From Tissierellia bacterium (lineage in GTDB: Bacteria > Bacillota > Clostridia > Tissierellales > Peptoniphilaceae): 36,206 bases of DNA. Where the stretch lies: positions 1 to 36,206 of the forward strand of contig JAAYFJ010000040.1 of NCBI GenBank assembly GCA_012728295.1. Direction: 5' to 3'. Below are positions 27,856 through 36,206 of this stretch, piece by piece (within the stretch, counting starts at the first letter, position 1; every line of letters begins with the position of its first letter). The position numbers were made by a program, and so were the translations under genes. The notes under the pieces were generated by a model. That model saw only the letters and a program-made list of their open reading frames with translations, searched no databases and had not been told where the DNA came from.

Positions 27856-28596
27856 ATGAAAAGTCGACTTAATTCTATAGACACCTTTAGAGGCGCGTCT
27901 ATTGTAGCAATGATAATATACCATCTCACATGGGATTTAAGCGAATATTTTATGCTTTATCCTGGACTAGAGAGCAAATGGCCTATGATTCTAGCATCAC
28001 GAACCATAGGACTTTCCTTCACTCTTATAGCAGGAATTAGCATACACCTTTCAAAAAAACCGCTTGCTCATGGAATAAAAATACTCTTGTTAGCAATAGG
28101 GCTAACCTTTGTAACTCATTTCGTAACACCAACTGCAGCCATATACTTTGGAGTACTGCATTTACTTGGTTGCTCCATTATTTTGACCGCATTAATGCGA
28201 CCTATATTAAATAAGCTTTCAAGAACTGGGATACTAATAACCTTGGTTACTTTATTTATAATTACCTTCCCCACTGCCGGATCAGGTATGTTAAAATCAC
28301 TAAATATTCTATCAGTTTCCTCTGTAGACCATCCGATACTGGGCTTTATTATATCTGCCATAGGGTTCCCTAGCAACACGTTTACATCGGCAGATTACTA
28401 CCCTTTACTACCATGGATATTCCCCGTGATGTTCGGATATGCCTATAGCCTTCCATCACCACAAATGAGCCTTGGGAAAATCGAACAAAAAATCCCTAAA
28501 ATTGAGATATTATCAGCCTTAGGGCAATATAGTTTGCCAATATACCTATTACATCAACCAATTATGATAGGTGTTTTGACGCTGTTTTTTAGATAG
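27856..28596 (+). CDS. DUF1624 / heparan-alpha-glucosaminide N-acetyltransferase-like membrane protein
   Basis: The 246-aa protein has about seven membrane segments. It opens with the family signature RLNSIDTFRGASIVAMIIYH, containing the Asp-x-x-Arg-Gly pair typical of membrane acyltransferases. It continues with SFTLIAGISI, IYFGVLHLLGCSIILTAL and YYPLLPWIFPVMFGY, and ends with the LGQYSLPIYLLHQPIM motif, where the His is conserved. These proteins transfer acetyl groups across the membrane; the bacterial acceptor is unknown, with cell-wall sugar a fair guess. AGAGGAA precedes the ATG at 27856; a GTG three bases earlier is an alternative. Monocistronic. Confidence 0.82.
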   Translation: MKSRLNSIDTFRGASIVAMIIYHLTWDLSEYFMLYPGLESKWPMILASRTIGLSFTLIAGISIHLSKKPLAHGIKILLLAIGLTFVTHFVTPTAAIYFGVLHLLGCSIILTALMRPILNKLSRTGILITLVTLFIITFPTAGSGMLKSLNILSVSSVDHPILGFIISAIGFPSNTFTSADYYPLLPWIFPVMFGYAYSLPSPQMSLGKIEQKIPKIEILSALGQYSLPIYLLHQPIMIGVLTLFFR

Positions 28597-28630
28597 TGTA
28601 TAGTGCCTAATTATTATGTAAAAACATATA

Positions 28631-28677
28631 AATAGCCCCTATAAAGCTACGATAATGTATCTTTGTAGGGGCTTATT
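28631..28677. terminator. Bidirectional terminator between convergent genes
   Basis: AGCCCCTATAAAG pairs with CTTTGTAGGGGCT around a 14-nt loop, flanked by A- and T-rich ends on both strands. Confidence 0.8.
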
Positions 28678-28691
28678 CATTACTTATAATA

Positions 28692-29573
28692 TTATTTTTT
28701 GTCTTTAAGCCAATCTATCATCACTTGGAAATACCTTTCACTTTCCTCGATAAATGGCATATGCCGTGAATATTGGAATAGCTCCCATTTAGCATTGGGA
28801 AGTAAATCGTACATACTCTTCGCAATAAACGGTGAACATAGATCTATCTGTCCACTGGTTATTAAGCATGGAACTTCTATTTCATGAAGCCTATCGGTAA
28901 AATCATATCCGCTTAGAGTTCCCGTCGGTGTAAATTCATTCTTTCCCCAGCCTACCACATAGCTTACGCTGCCGCCTTTTTTAGGACGTCGCAAATATTC
29001 CGGAGAATCCTCCGTCACTCTTCCTGCACAGTATCTAATCATAAACTCATCCACTGCTGCTAAATAACCTTCGTCATCATAGTTCCCAGTTTCCTCAGCC
29101 TTGTAAATAGCTTGTCGCATTTCTTCTGGCATATAGGATATTCTCCTGTGCTGCTCCTCTTTCCATATCTTAGCAGAGGGTAGTGTCGATGACAAAATAT
29201 ATGAAAGAACGCCTTTTGGTTTTCTTTCTATAGCATACCAGATAGCCATCATTCCGCCCCATGATTGTCCGAGGATATGCACTTCTTCTAGGTTTAAATG
29301 GTCTCTAATACTATCTAGCTCATTTAGCCATGTATTGGCATTAAACAGTTCCGCCCCACCTTCTACAGTAGATTCTCCACACCCGATTTGATCATACATC
29401 ACAAATGGTCTGTCTAGCTTTCCTGATAATGGGTCAAATACTTCAAAGTAATTATGACTGGAACCAGGACCACCGTGTAAAAACACTATTGGCGCCTTTT
29501 CCCCATCGGGATTTACTATTCTATAATAGATTTCATGCCCCATAAAAGGCATATATCCCTCTATTACTTTCAT
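28692..29573 (-). CDS. Proline iminopeptidase (alpha/beta hydrolase, S33)
   Basis: The 293-aa protein removes N-terminal proline from peptides. It has the oxyanion motif FLHGGPGSSHNYF (33-40), YDQIGCGES, the nucleophile elbow GQSWGGMMA (Ser104), the acid in TSGQIDLCSP, and the catalytic His in QYSRHMPFIEE. There is no signal peptide, so it acts in the cytoplasm. It is the last gene of a four-gene unit with two M24 prolyl peptidases and a peptide transporter, and begins one base after the stop codon of the M24 gene. The context confirms proline-peptide breakdown. Confidence 0.9.
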   Translation of the reverse strand: MKVIEGYMPFMGHEIYYRIVNPDGEKAPIVFLHGGPGSSHNYFEVFDPLSGKLDRPFVMYDQIGCGESTVEGGAELFNANTWLNELDSIRDHLNLEEVHILGQSWGGMMAIWYAIERKPKGVLSYILSSTLPSAKIWKEEQHRRISYMPEEMRQAIYKAEETGNYDDEGYLAAVDEFMIRYCAGRVTEDSPEYLRRPKKGGSVSYVVGWGKNEFTPTGTLSGYDFTDRLHEIEVPCLITSGQIDLCSPFIAKSMYDLLPNAKWELFQYSRHMPFIEESERYFQVMIDWLKDKK

Positions 29574-29574
29574 A

Positions 29575-30663
29575 CTAAGCCTCCTCGGGAACTATTATTA
29601 AATCCTTTGTCACACTATTCAAAACTTCGCAACCGTCGTTTGTAATAATTACTAAGTCTTCGATTCTAACTCCAATTTCTTCATTTTGGATATAGATACC
29701 AGGCTCTACAGAGAAGCACTGCCCAGGCACTATAATATCTTCGTTTACGGAAGATACATCGCCAAATTCATGGTCTTCAAGCCCAATTGAGTGTCCAGTT
29801 CTATGAGTGAAGTACTCACCAAAACCTTTTTCCTCAATATAGTTCCTGCACGCTAAATCTACATCACACATTCTATTCCCAGGTTTAGCAGCTGCAATAC
29901 CCCTTAAATTAGCTTCTTTTACTATCTCATAAATCTCTCTATGCCTGTCGCTAACTTCCCCAATAAATACAGTTCTAGTCATGTCAGAAGCATAGTTTTT
30001 ATGGAATCCTCCGATATCTAATACTACGCAATTACCTCTCTTGCCCATAGAATCATCTGTTTCATGGTGAGGATCTGCAGCTCCTCTGCCGTATGCAGTG
30101 ATTGGGTCAAAAGACATTTTGGTCACACCATGCTTTGCAAAGATTTCCTTGGTCTTAGCATTTAACTCGTTTTCACTTAGACCTTTAACTACCCATGGAA
30201 TCAATTCTTCCATAACTTGATCGCAAATCTTAGAGGACTGACGCATAAGTTCTTTTTCCTCTTCATCTTTAACCATTCTGACTCTATCCACAATAAGCGA
30301 TGCGTTTACATATTTTCTATCAGGATAAATCTCTTGAAGTCTTAATAAAAACTTTGCAGGCCACTCTTTGTCCACACCAATAATAGCATCGTCTTTTATC
30401 TCTTTTGCCAATTTCGCAACGCCATCTTCAATATCATTATACCAAATTAATTCTGCACCAACTTCCCCATCTTGTGGGAATAATTCGTTAATAGCCAACT
30501 TAATTGTTCCATCTATGTGGATGTATAGAGCTAATAATCTTTCTCCCGGGTGAATCCATCTATCCAATAGATAGAAAATAGCCACAGGGTCACTTATTAA
30601 TATCTGAGGAACATTTTCCTCTCTCATTTTAGCAATTACTCTGTTAATTCTATCTTGATGCAT
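29575..30663 (-). CDS. M24-family Xaa-Pro peptidase (PepQ/PepP-like), intact
   Basis: The 362-aa metallopeptidase has a creatinase-type N-terminal domain and a pita-bread C-terminal domain. All five metal ligands are present: two Asp in VLDIGGFHKNYASDMTRT, His in HRTGHSIGLEDHE, Glu in FSVEPGIYI and Glu in GVRIEDLVI. It cleaves Xaa-Pro bonds in dipeptides or at peptide N termini; sequence alone does not settle prolidase versus aminopeptidase. AGGAGG lies 6 nt before the ATG at 30663, which is 21 nt after the transporter stop. Unlike the first gene of this operon it is complete. Confidence 0.9.
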   Translation of the reverse strand: MHQDRINRVIAKMREENVPQILISDPVAIFYLLDRWIHPGERLLALYIHIDGTIKLAINELFPQDGEVGAELIWYNDIEDGVAKLAKEIKDDAIIGVDKEWPAKFLLRLQEIYPDRKYVNASLIVDRVRMVKDEEEKELMRQSSKICDQVMEELIPWVVKGLSENELNAKTKEIFAKHGVTKMSFDPITAYGRGAADPHHETDDSMGKRGNCVVLDIGGFHKNYASDMTRTVFIGEVSDRHREIYEIVKEANLRGIAAAKPGNRMCDVDLACRNYIEEKGFGEYFTHRTGHSIGLEDHEFGDVSSVNEDIIVPGQCFSVEPGIYIQNEEIGVRIEDLVIITNDGCEVLNSVTKDLIIVPEEA

Positions 30664-30684
30664 ATTCAACCTCCTATTTCTTCT

Positions 30685-32016
30685 CTACTCGTCTTCTTCT
30701 CTTACAAGGTTATTCAGTCTGCCACTGAGCAACCAAAGAATAACTCCACAAGCAACGGCTATACCTGCAATTACAAAGTAAGTTATCGCAAAGTCAAACT
30801 TCAATGTAAAATCATAAAGCCATCCATATGATTTACCTGCAAAAAATATTGATAATACCCATACAGACATCATGGCTGTTAGTAGTTTCGGTGGTGAAAA
30901 CTTACTGATAAACGAGTTTCCAAGTGGTGAGAATACCATTTCTCCTAGTGTCAATACAATACCAAATACTATTAGCCAGCCAAGTGAAGCAAGGTTATTT
31001 CCTCTGTAAACTTCAGCTGAAGCAAAAATTGCATATGCTAGGCCTAATAATAATAATCCTAGGGCTGTTTTTTGAAACATGTTCCAGTCTCCACGTGGAC
31101 TTCTTGCCTTTCTCTCCCAAAGCATTCCCAAAAGTGGTCCTGCCACTATACATGCCAAGGCGTTCAGTGAGTCAAAGTGTGCTGTTGAGAATTGAATTCC
31201 ACCAATAACCCAGCTAGCAGCAGGATTGTCTCCCGCCCAGTGGAAGTATACAGGCATATATGCCAAATACCAGAATAGCCAGAAGATAATTGAAAATGCA
31301 GATACTAAAAAAATTGCGGCAACTCTTTTCTTCTCTATAGTGGTAAGAGGTTTAGCTTTAACCTTTACATCAATGTTCTCAACTTCACGCTCATCTAACT
31401 TAAATGGTTTTTTTCCAGCATCTCCTAAATGTCTAAATCCTGCTAAGAACCAAATAGCATCAATAAACATTACAATAGCACAAATCAAGAAGCAAACTCT
31501 AAAACCATATTTATACGCTAAAACTCCCATGATTGTTGTTCCGAAGAAGGAACCAATATTTACGAAAGAATACTGAGTAGAAAAAGCTGAGTCCAACTTG
31601 TTCTTATCTTCAAACAATCTTCCTGTAATAGCGTTAGTTTGTGGTTTAAATAAACCCGTTCCAATGGATACTAAAATAATCATAATATTTACCATAGCAG
31701 CGCTTTGTGCTTGCCACCCTGCTAAATATCCTATGCCCATTAAAGTCATTCCTATAGGAACCAAATATCTAGCCCCTACTAATCTGTCTGAAATCCATGA
31801 GCCAATCAATGGTGCAAGGTAAGTGAAAGCTACTAAGTTAGCTGACATCTTAGCTGCATCGGAAGAGGTAAGGCCTAGACCACCTTTTGCAATTGCTGTA
31901 GCAATGAAAATGGTCATAAGCCATTTTGCTGAATAAAAAGCAAAACGCTCAAACGTAAATGCCATGGAACAAACTTAGAACCCAAAAGGGTATCTCTTAT
32001 TTGTTTGCGTGTCCAT
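30685..32016 (-). pseudogene. POT/PTR-family oligopeptide transporter with an in-frame TAA at codon 14
   Basis: A di-/tripeptide:cation symporter with about twelve membrane segments. The full frame begins at an ATG at 32016, with AGGAGG 5 nt upstream and 8 nt after the preceding gene. It reads MDTQTNKRYPFGF, then TAA (31977-31975), then VCSMAFTFERFAFYSAKWLM. The family sequence at this point is GFYV or similar, so the TAA replaces an expected Tyr codon by a one-base change. After the stop the frame stays open for 426 codons from the ATG at 31965, with normal motifs (GTGLFKPQTNAI, NIGSFFGTTIMG). Re-initiation at 31965 would lose only 17 residues, but they include conserved first-helix residues and there is no ribosome binding site. 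The protein may be lost, shortened or made by readthrough. Confidence 0.85.
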
Positions 32017-32024
32017 AAATCCTC

Positions 32025-33815
32025 CTATATTTCTCTAGTGTATTTTTTTAACCATTCTACCTCTTCTGCAGATAAATGAGGTGAAATGATGTTAAAAACA
32101 TTATTATGATAGTCATTCAAATAGTCCTTCTCCTCAGTAGTCAATAATTCAGGATTTAAGGCATCTAAGTCTATTGGCACATAAGTGCATGGTTCAAAGT
32201 GAAGGAACTTACCGTATTCGTTTTCTTCACCTTCTCTTACAATTACACAGTTTTCTATGCGAATACCGTGAAGTCCGGCAATGTAAATTCCCGGTTCAAT
32301 GGTCACAATCATTCCTGGTTGGAAAGGATATTACTCATCTCTTAATGGATTGATTTTATATCTAAAGCCCGATGGAGCCTCATGAACATTTAGTAAATAT
32401 CCGATGCCATGGCCAGTACCATGATTATAGTCCATGTTTAATTCCCAGAATGGTTTTCTGCATAGAATATCCAACGCATATCCCGATGTTCTATATGGAA
32501 AATTAGCTCTAGCCAAGCCTATGTGACTCTTAAGCACTAATGTATAATTAAAGATTTCCTCTTCAGTAAGCTCTCCCAAAGCTAGAGTGCGAGTGATATC
32601 AGTGCTACCTTCATAAAAGTTGCTACCAGTATCTGAAAGGTATAGTCCCTTAGGCTCTAATTTCAAACTTGTTTCTGGAGTCGCTTCGTAGTGAACAATA
32701 GCTGCGTTCTCTGCATATCCGCTAATAGGTGCAAACGATGGCCATAAATAACCTTCTTGTTCTTTTCTGAAACCCTCCAACTTATCAGAAGCTGCAATTT
32801 CATCAATTTCTATTTTCCCAATATTATGCTTTAACCAGTACATGAACTTAGTCCAAGCAATGCCATCTTTAATATGGGCTTTAATAAAGTTTGCAACCTC
32901 AGTCTCGTTTTTAATTGCTTTAAATACAATAGCAGGGTTGCGTTCCTCCACCAACTTAACATCTTTTGGAATATTCATATAAAGAGAATAATTCATTTTA
33001 TTTGGATCTAACAATACTGTAGTGTCCTTTGAAATAGTCTTTACAAATTCATATATTTCATTGTATCTCTTTAATTCGATGTTTAGGCCAGCAAAAGAAT
33101 TTAAAATTTCATCAGTAAACTTATTCTCATCTGCGAATAAAAATACCTTATCCATAGTCATTACAACATAAGATAGTACCAGCGGAGAATACTTAACGTC
33201 ATTTCCTCTGATGTTCAACATCCAGCAGATATCATCAAGGGCTGCGATAACATGTATTTGAGCGCCTTTTTCTGCCATTACGCTTCTAATTCTCTCAAGT
33301 TTTGATTTAGTACTCTCGCCACTATATCTTTCTTCTAAGAAAAATGCTTTTTCAGTAGAAAGTGCTGGACGATTTTCCCAAATTTCATTAATTAAATCCA
33401 TGGAGTACTCAATGGAACCATTTTTACTCTTTGCAATTTCTTCAAAGCTATGTCCATCTAATACAGATATAACTCTGCCATCAAAACCGAGCTTGCCATC
33501 TTTAGGCAAATGCTTTGCTACATATTCCTCAAGGGTTGGAACTCCTGGTTGACCCATTTTTTGAAGCACAATATCAGAACCTCTTAACTGTTTATCTGCT
33601 TGTAAAAAATATCTTCCATCAGTCCATAAACATGTCTCGTCTTTAGTTACTACTACTACACCGGCTGAACCAGTAAAGCCTGAAATAAAAGCTCTCGCCT
33701 TAAAGTAATCACCTACATATTCGCTTTGGTGAAAGTCTTCAGATGGTATTATATAAACATCTATGGAGTGTTTTGTCATAAGGGTCTTTAAACTGTCAAT
33801 TCTTTGAGTAAACAT
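32025..33815 (-). pseudogene. M24B Xaa-Pro aminopeptidase (AmpP/XPNPEP1-like) interrupted by an in-frame TAA
   Basis: The frame from the ATG at 33815 (AAGGAAGGG upstream) encodes 494 aa of a long-type Xaa-Pro aminopeptidase: two creatinase-like N-terminal domains and the start of the catalytic domain. Asp395 and Asp406 lie in SDTGSNFYEGSTDITRT and His469 in HGTGHGIG. A TAA at 32333-32331 follows NPLRDE. The same frame then continues without a shift through [16 protein letters not shown] and GIRIEN to a normal stop at 32025, giving 595 residues in total, the usual length. The two Glu metal ligands lie after the stop, so the truncated product cannot be active. The ATG at 32312 could only yield a 95-aa remnant. 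First gene of the operon. Confidence 0.88.
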
Positions 33816-33868
33816 ATAGCCCTTCCTTTCATTAGTAACATATGTTTATAATTGATATTGCCTGATTA

Positions 33869-33897
33869 ATGATATCACAAATAAATATCCTTATCAA
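33869..33897 (-). promoter_or_regulatory. Promoter of the prolyl-peptide operon
   Basis: On the minus strand TTGATA (33897-33892), 17-bp spacer, TATCAT (33874-33869). No T-box or other leader motif was recognised between it and the first gene. Confidence 0.6.
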
Positions 33898-34084
33898 TAA
33901 CACAATTTTTGTTTCCAAAGACAAGTAATTAATGTTATGCACTTTTCAAACTGCAAGATTGGCCTGTTATTATTAAGCTTCTGTGACATATTATTTTTAA
34001 TAATCTCTCCTTTGTAGTTGATTAGTTGATATAATTAAAATAGTGAATTCTAAATTTTAGGATACAAAAATGGGAGGTTATACT

Positions 34085-34498
34085 ATGTGGATGATATTTG
34101 CTTTTTTATCGGCAATCTTTGCCGCCATTACATCTATACTAGCTAAAATAGGAATCGATGGCGTCAACTCCAACTTAGCCACAGCAGTACGAACAGTCGT
34201 AGTAGTAATTATGGCATGGGTTATAGTTTTTGTCACAAATAAACAAAATGAAATAGTAGATATATCTAATAAAAGCTGGACCTTTTTAATACTGTCAGGC
34301 CTAGCCACAGGTGCATCATGGCTCTGCTATTACAAAGCCATCCAGCTAGGAGAAGTTTCCAAAGTAACACCAATAGATAAATCCAGCGTGGTAATTACTT
34401 TTGTGCTGGCTATTATTTTCTTACACGAAACAGTAACCACCAAAAGTGTAATAGGTATGATATTAATATCTATAGGAACACTGTTGGTTATACTATGA
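34085..34498 (+). CDS. Half-size EamA-family transporter
   Basis: The 137-aa protein has one EamA repeat with about five membrane segments rather than the usual ten. It opens with WMIFAFLSAIFAAITSILAK, continues with LSGLATGASWLCYYKAIQLG and SKVTPIDKSSVVITFVLAII, and ends in GMILISIGTLLVIL. Such proteins probably work as dimers; substrate unknown. GGGAGG lies 7 nt before the ATG at 34085. An in-frame ATG at 34070 would place that site inside the gene and is unlikely. Monocistronic. Confidence 0.85.
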   Translation: MWMIFAFLSAIFAAITSILAKIGIDGVNSNLATAVRTVVVVIMAWVIVFVTNKQNEIVDISNKSWTFLILSGLATGASWLCYYKAIQLGEVSKVTPIDKSSVVITFVLAIIFLHETVTTKSVIGMILISIGTLLVIL

Positions 34499-34572
34499 AT
34501 AAAATGGAAACAATAAAAAGTGCTGAATATATTTATTTAATAAACGCCTTATTAACGCAAGTCCTTTGTTCA

Positions 34573-35496
34573 CTAAAGCCCTGATAATAACCTCATCACT
34601 AAATCTACGTCTTTATTTTCCAACTCTTGAATTATATGCAAATATGTTTTTTGAGTTGTGTTAATGCTTGAGTGACCTAATCTTCGTGCTACGCTGGCAA
34701 TGGATACTCCTGTAAAAAGTAGCAAAGATGCGTGAGTATGCCTTAAACCATGTATAGAAATGATTGGGATATTACACTTTTTACACATCCTACATAATTT
34801 ATCGTTTATGGTTGAATTATAGACCTTTCCCTTAATAAATATGGGTTCGTCAGGTGGAGATTCTTTTGTAAGCCCTGAAAACTGGATAACAGTTTGCCAA
34901 TCTATTTGTACTTTTCGTACAGACGATCGGTTTTTAGTTGGAAGATATCCTCCATCCCCCTTGTAATCCCAAGTCTTGCTAATAGACACAGACTGGTTTC
35001 TAAAATCAAAATCTGCAGGAGTTAGCGCTAGGGCTTCAGAAAACCTCATCCCTGTCTTAGCCACCAGCAAAATAAAATAATCCCAATTCACCTTATCTTT
35101 TAGGTCCAAGTTTGACAATAGCGTTTGAAGTTGGAATTGATTAAGATATTTTATTTTTTTGTCTTTTGCTGGTTTTCCTTTTATTATGGCTTTTCTTGTT
35201 GGGTCCCTGTCAATTAAACCCTCATCTACCGCATCTAAAATTGCCCCTTTCAGTTGATGATGGAAATCCATAACCGTTTGGCGTTCATGACTTTCTGCAT
35301 AGCTATTTAGTAGTTGTTGATATATAATTCTGTCCAAATCTCCTACCCTCAGCTCTGGAACCAGCTCTAACAGCCACTTATGGGTCATTAAGTATTTATC
35401 CATGGTAACTTTTCTAACTGCTCCATTTTTATATACATTAATCCATTTAGCATAGTAATCGCAGAATAATTCAGATTTTTTTAGTTCATTTTGCAA
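34573..35496 (-). CDS. Tyrosine recombinase of the type found with hsdS genes
   Basis: The 307-aa site-specific recombinase has an N-terminal SAM-like DNA-binding domain (about 1-115) and a catalytic domain (about 120-307). Catalytic residues are visible: Arg in KTGMRFSEALAL, a Lys-bearing beta-hairpin TKNRSSVRKVQI, ISIHGLRHTHASLL with His-x-x-Arg, RRLGHSS and the nucleophile Tyr in TTQKTYLHII. Its start is a TTG at 35496 with AGGAGGTG 5-7 nt upstream. It lies head-to-head with an hsdS-like frame. Closely similar recombinases in Firmicutes sit beside type I restriction hsdS genes and invert or exchange target-recognition segments. No phage or element genes are seen, which favours this role over prophage integration. 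Confidence 0.85.
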   Translation of the reverse strand: MQNELKKSELFCDYYAKWINVYKNGAVRKVTMDKYLMTHKWLLELVPELRVGDLDRIIYQQLLNSYAESHERQTVMDFHHQLKGAILDAVDEGLIDRDPTRKAIIKGKPAKDKKIKYLNQFQLQTLLSNLDLKDKVNWDYFILLVAKTGMRFSEALALTPADFDFRNQSVSISKTWDYKGDGGYLPTKNRSSVRKVQIDWQTVIQFSGLTKESPPDEPIFIKGKVYNSTINDKLCRMCKKCNIPIISIHGLRHTHASLLLFTGVSIASVARRLGHSSINTTQKTYLHIIQELENKDVDLVMRLLSGL

Positions 35497-35536
35497 AATA
35501 CACCTCCTAATCTAAAGGGACTTGCATTAATAAGGT

Positions 35537-36206
35537 ATGTATTGTTTAAAAATTAATATTTATTATTGGGAACAGCGTAAGTTGGAGGAATTAGATTTTA
35601 TTATATCAGACGGCAATTATGGAGAGTTATATCCTAAGGCGAATGAATTATTATCTGAAGGGGTTCCTTTTATACGAGTTAATAATTTGGTAGATGGATA
35701 TTTAGTCCATAAAGATTTAGTCTATATATCCGAGAAACAACACTCCGTATTAACAAGTGGGCACCTTAAAGCAAATGATATCTTGATTACAACAAGAGGT
35801 GAGATAGGGAAAATAGCACTTGTTGATAGTAGTTTTGAAAATGCCAATATAAATGCACAAATTTGTTTAATTAGAACACAAGAAAACATGGCAAGCAAGT
35901 ATTTACACCAGTATCTACAGACAAATTTAAGTCAAATGGAGATAACTTCCTTTCAAACTGGTTCTGCTTTAAAGCAATTGCCGAAAAAGAGATTGGGTGA
36001 CATAACTATAAATTATCCTAGTTTAATGGAAGAACAAATCCAAATTGGTAACTTCTTCACTAACCTAGATAACCTTATCACCCTTCATCAGCGTAAGCTT
36101 TCTATGTTAAAAAATGTCAAAAAAGCCTTATTAGAAAAAATGTTTCCAAAAAATAATGAAGATACTCCAGAAATTAGATTTAATGGTTTTACTGACCCTT
36201 GGGAAC
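35537..36206 (+). CDS. hsdS: Type I restriction-modification specificity subunit (HsdS), 5' end abnormal, open at the right edge
   Basis: The frame is open from an ATG at 35537 to the window edge (223 codons). A target-recognition domain (about residues 11-165) is followed by the central conserved region: QLPKKRLGDITINYPSLMEE, GNFFTNLDNLITLHQRKLSM, and KKALLEKMFP. A second repeat then starts as TPEIRFNGFTDPWE at the very end. The first domain starts directly with YWEQRKLEEL; the usual PEIRF.GFTDPW lead-in is missing and replaced by MYCLKINIY. The ribosome binding site (AAGG) is weak. It may therefore be a silent or recombined cassette rather than an expressed gene. HsdS sets the DNA sequence recognised by the methylase and nuclease, which would lie outside the window. 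Confidence 0.8.
   Translation, partial: MYCLKINIYYWEQRKLEELDFIISDGNYGELYPKANELLSEGVPFIRVNNLVDGYLVHKDLVYISEKQHSVLTSGHLKANDILITTRGEIGKIALVDSSFENANINAQICLIRTQENMASKYLHQYLQTNLSQMEITSFQTGSALKQLPKKRLGDITINYPSLMEEQIQIGNFFTNLDNLITLHQRKLSMLKNVKKALLEKMFPKNNEDTPEIRFNGFTDPWE
35566..35573 (+). repeat. TTGGGAAC, repeated at 36199-36206, at the start of both HsdS halves
   Basis: The bases coding the WE of WEQRKL are identical at the beginning of the two target-recognition domains; the second copy is cut by the window edge. To the left of the first copy homology to HsdS ends abruptly. A further direct repeat, CAGCGTAAG, occurs at 35573-35581 and 36089-36097. These are candidates for recombination crossover points. 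Confidence 0.45.

Noticed and set aside
30685..33815. Genome-wide reassignment of UAA to an amino acid
   Set aside because: Intact genes in the same window end at TAA in the expected places, such as the LuxR-type gene, rnfE and the SGNH hydrolase.
33816..34084. A T-box or other riboswitch before the prolyl-peptide operon
   Set aside because: No T-box sequence, specifier loop or terminator/antiterminator pair was found; only a promoter is supported.
34573..35496. A prophage or integrative element marked by the integrase
   Set aside because: No phage, conjugation or excisionase genes, tRNA target or attachment repeats are visible, and the hsdS neighbour gives a better explanation.

Overview
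The window reads as a low-GC, strictly anaerobic Firmicute of the Clostridia/Tissierellia type. It has AT-rich spacers, strong AGGAGG ribosome binding sites, A/U-rich terminators, a complete Rnf complex, a predicted sodium-type F-ATP synthase, a butanol-dehydrogenase-type alcohol dehydrogenase and genes for peptide and amino-acid use. The genus cannot be fixed from the sequence. No tRNA, rRNA or CRISPR array was seen.

Layout. 1-2.1 kb: the N-terminal part of a secreted surface protein (minus strand, runs off the left edge), a 534-bp regulatory gap with several inverted repeats, and a LuxR-type regulator. 2.2-6.4 kb: a broken YwaF-like membrane gene coupled to a membrane-anchored J-domain protein, a dicarboxylate/amino-acid symporter, a PAP2-like protein and a small membrane/TPR-like protein. 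6.5-9.7 kb: alcohol dehydrogenase, a divergent HxlR regulator and PNPOx-like flavoprotein pair, and an SGNH hydrolase. 9.8-13.1 kb: mbl, murA and a VanZ-like gene. 13.1-20.0 kb: the full ATP synthase operon atpZ-I-B-E-F-H-A-G-D-C on the minus strand. 20.4-25.3 kb: the divergent rnfCDGEAB operon. 25.4-28.6 kb: an L-cysteine desulfidase family protein, RarD and a DUF1624-type acyltransferase. 28.7-33.8 kb: a four-gene operon for uptake and cleavage of proline-containing peptides. 34.1-36.2 kb: a half-size EamA transporter, a tyrosine recombinase and the start of a type I restriction specificity (hsdS) region.

How the genes fit together. The centre is an energy-conservation island. Rnf couples ferredoxin:NAD+ oxidoreduction to ion export, and the neighbouring ATP synthase carries the residues of a Na+-binding c-ring (Q32, V63, E65, T66, Y70). 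The two operons diverge from one 390-bp control region with two well-formed promoters. The flanking genes supply reductant and substrate: amino-acid symporter, cysteine desulfidase, prolyl peptidases, peptide transporter and alcohol dehydrogenase.

The points most worth checking are these. Two adjacent genes of the prolyl-peptide operon are each interrupted by a single in-frame TAA. RnfB has lost ligands for its C-terminal clusters. The hsdS/recombinase edge looks like a specificity-switching locus. The gap at 0.9-1.4 kb holds pseudoknot-like, stem and terminator-like elements that could form an undescribed RNA, together with an operator-like palindrome.
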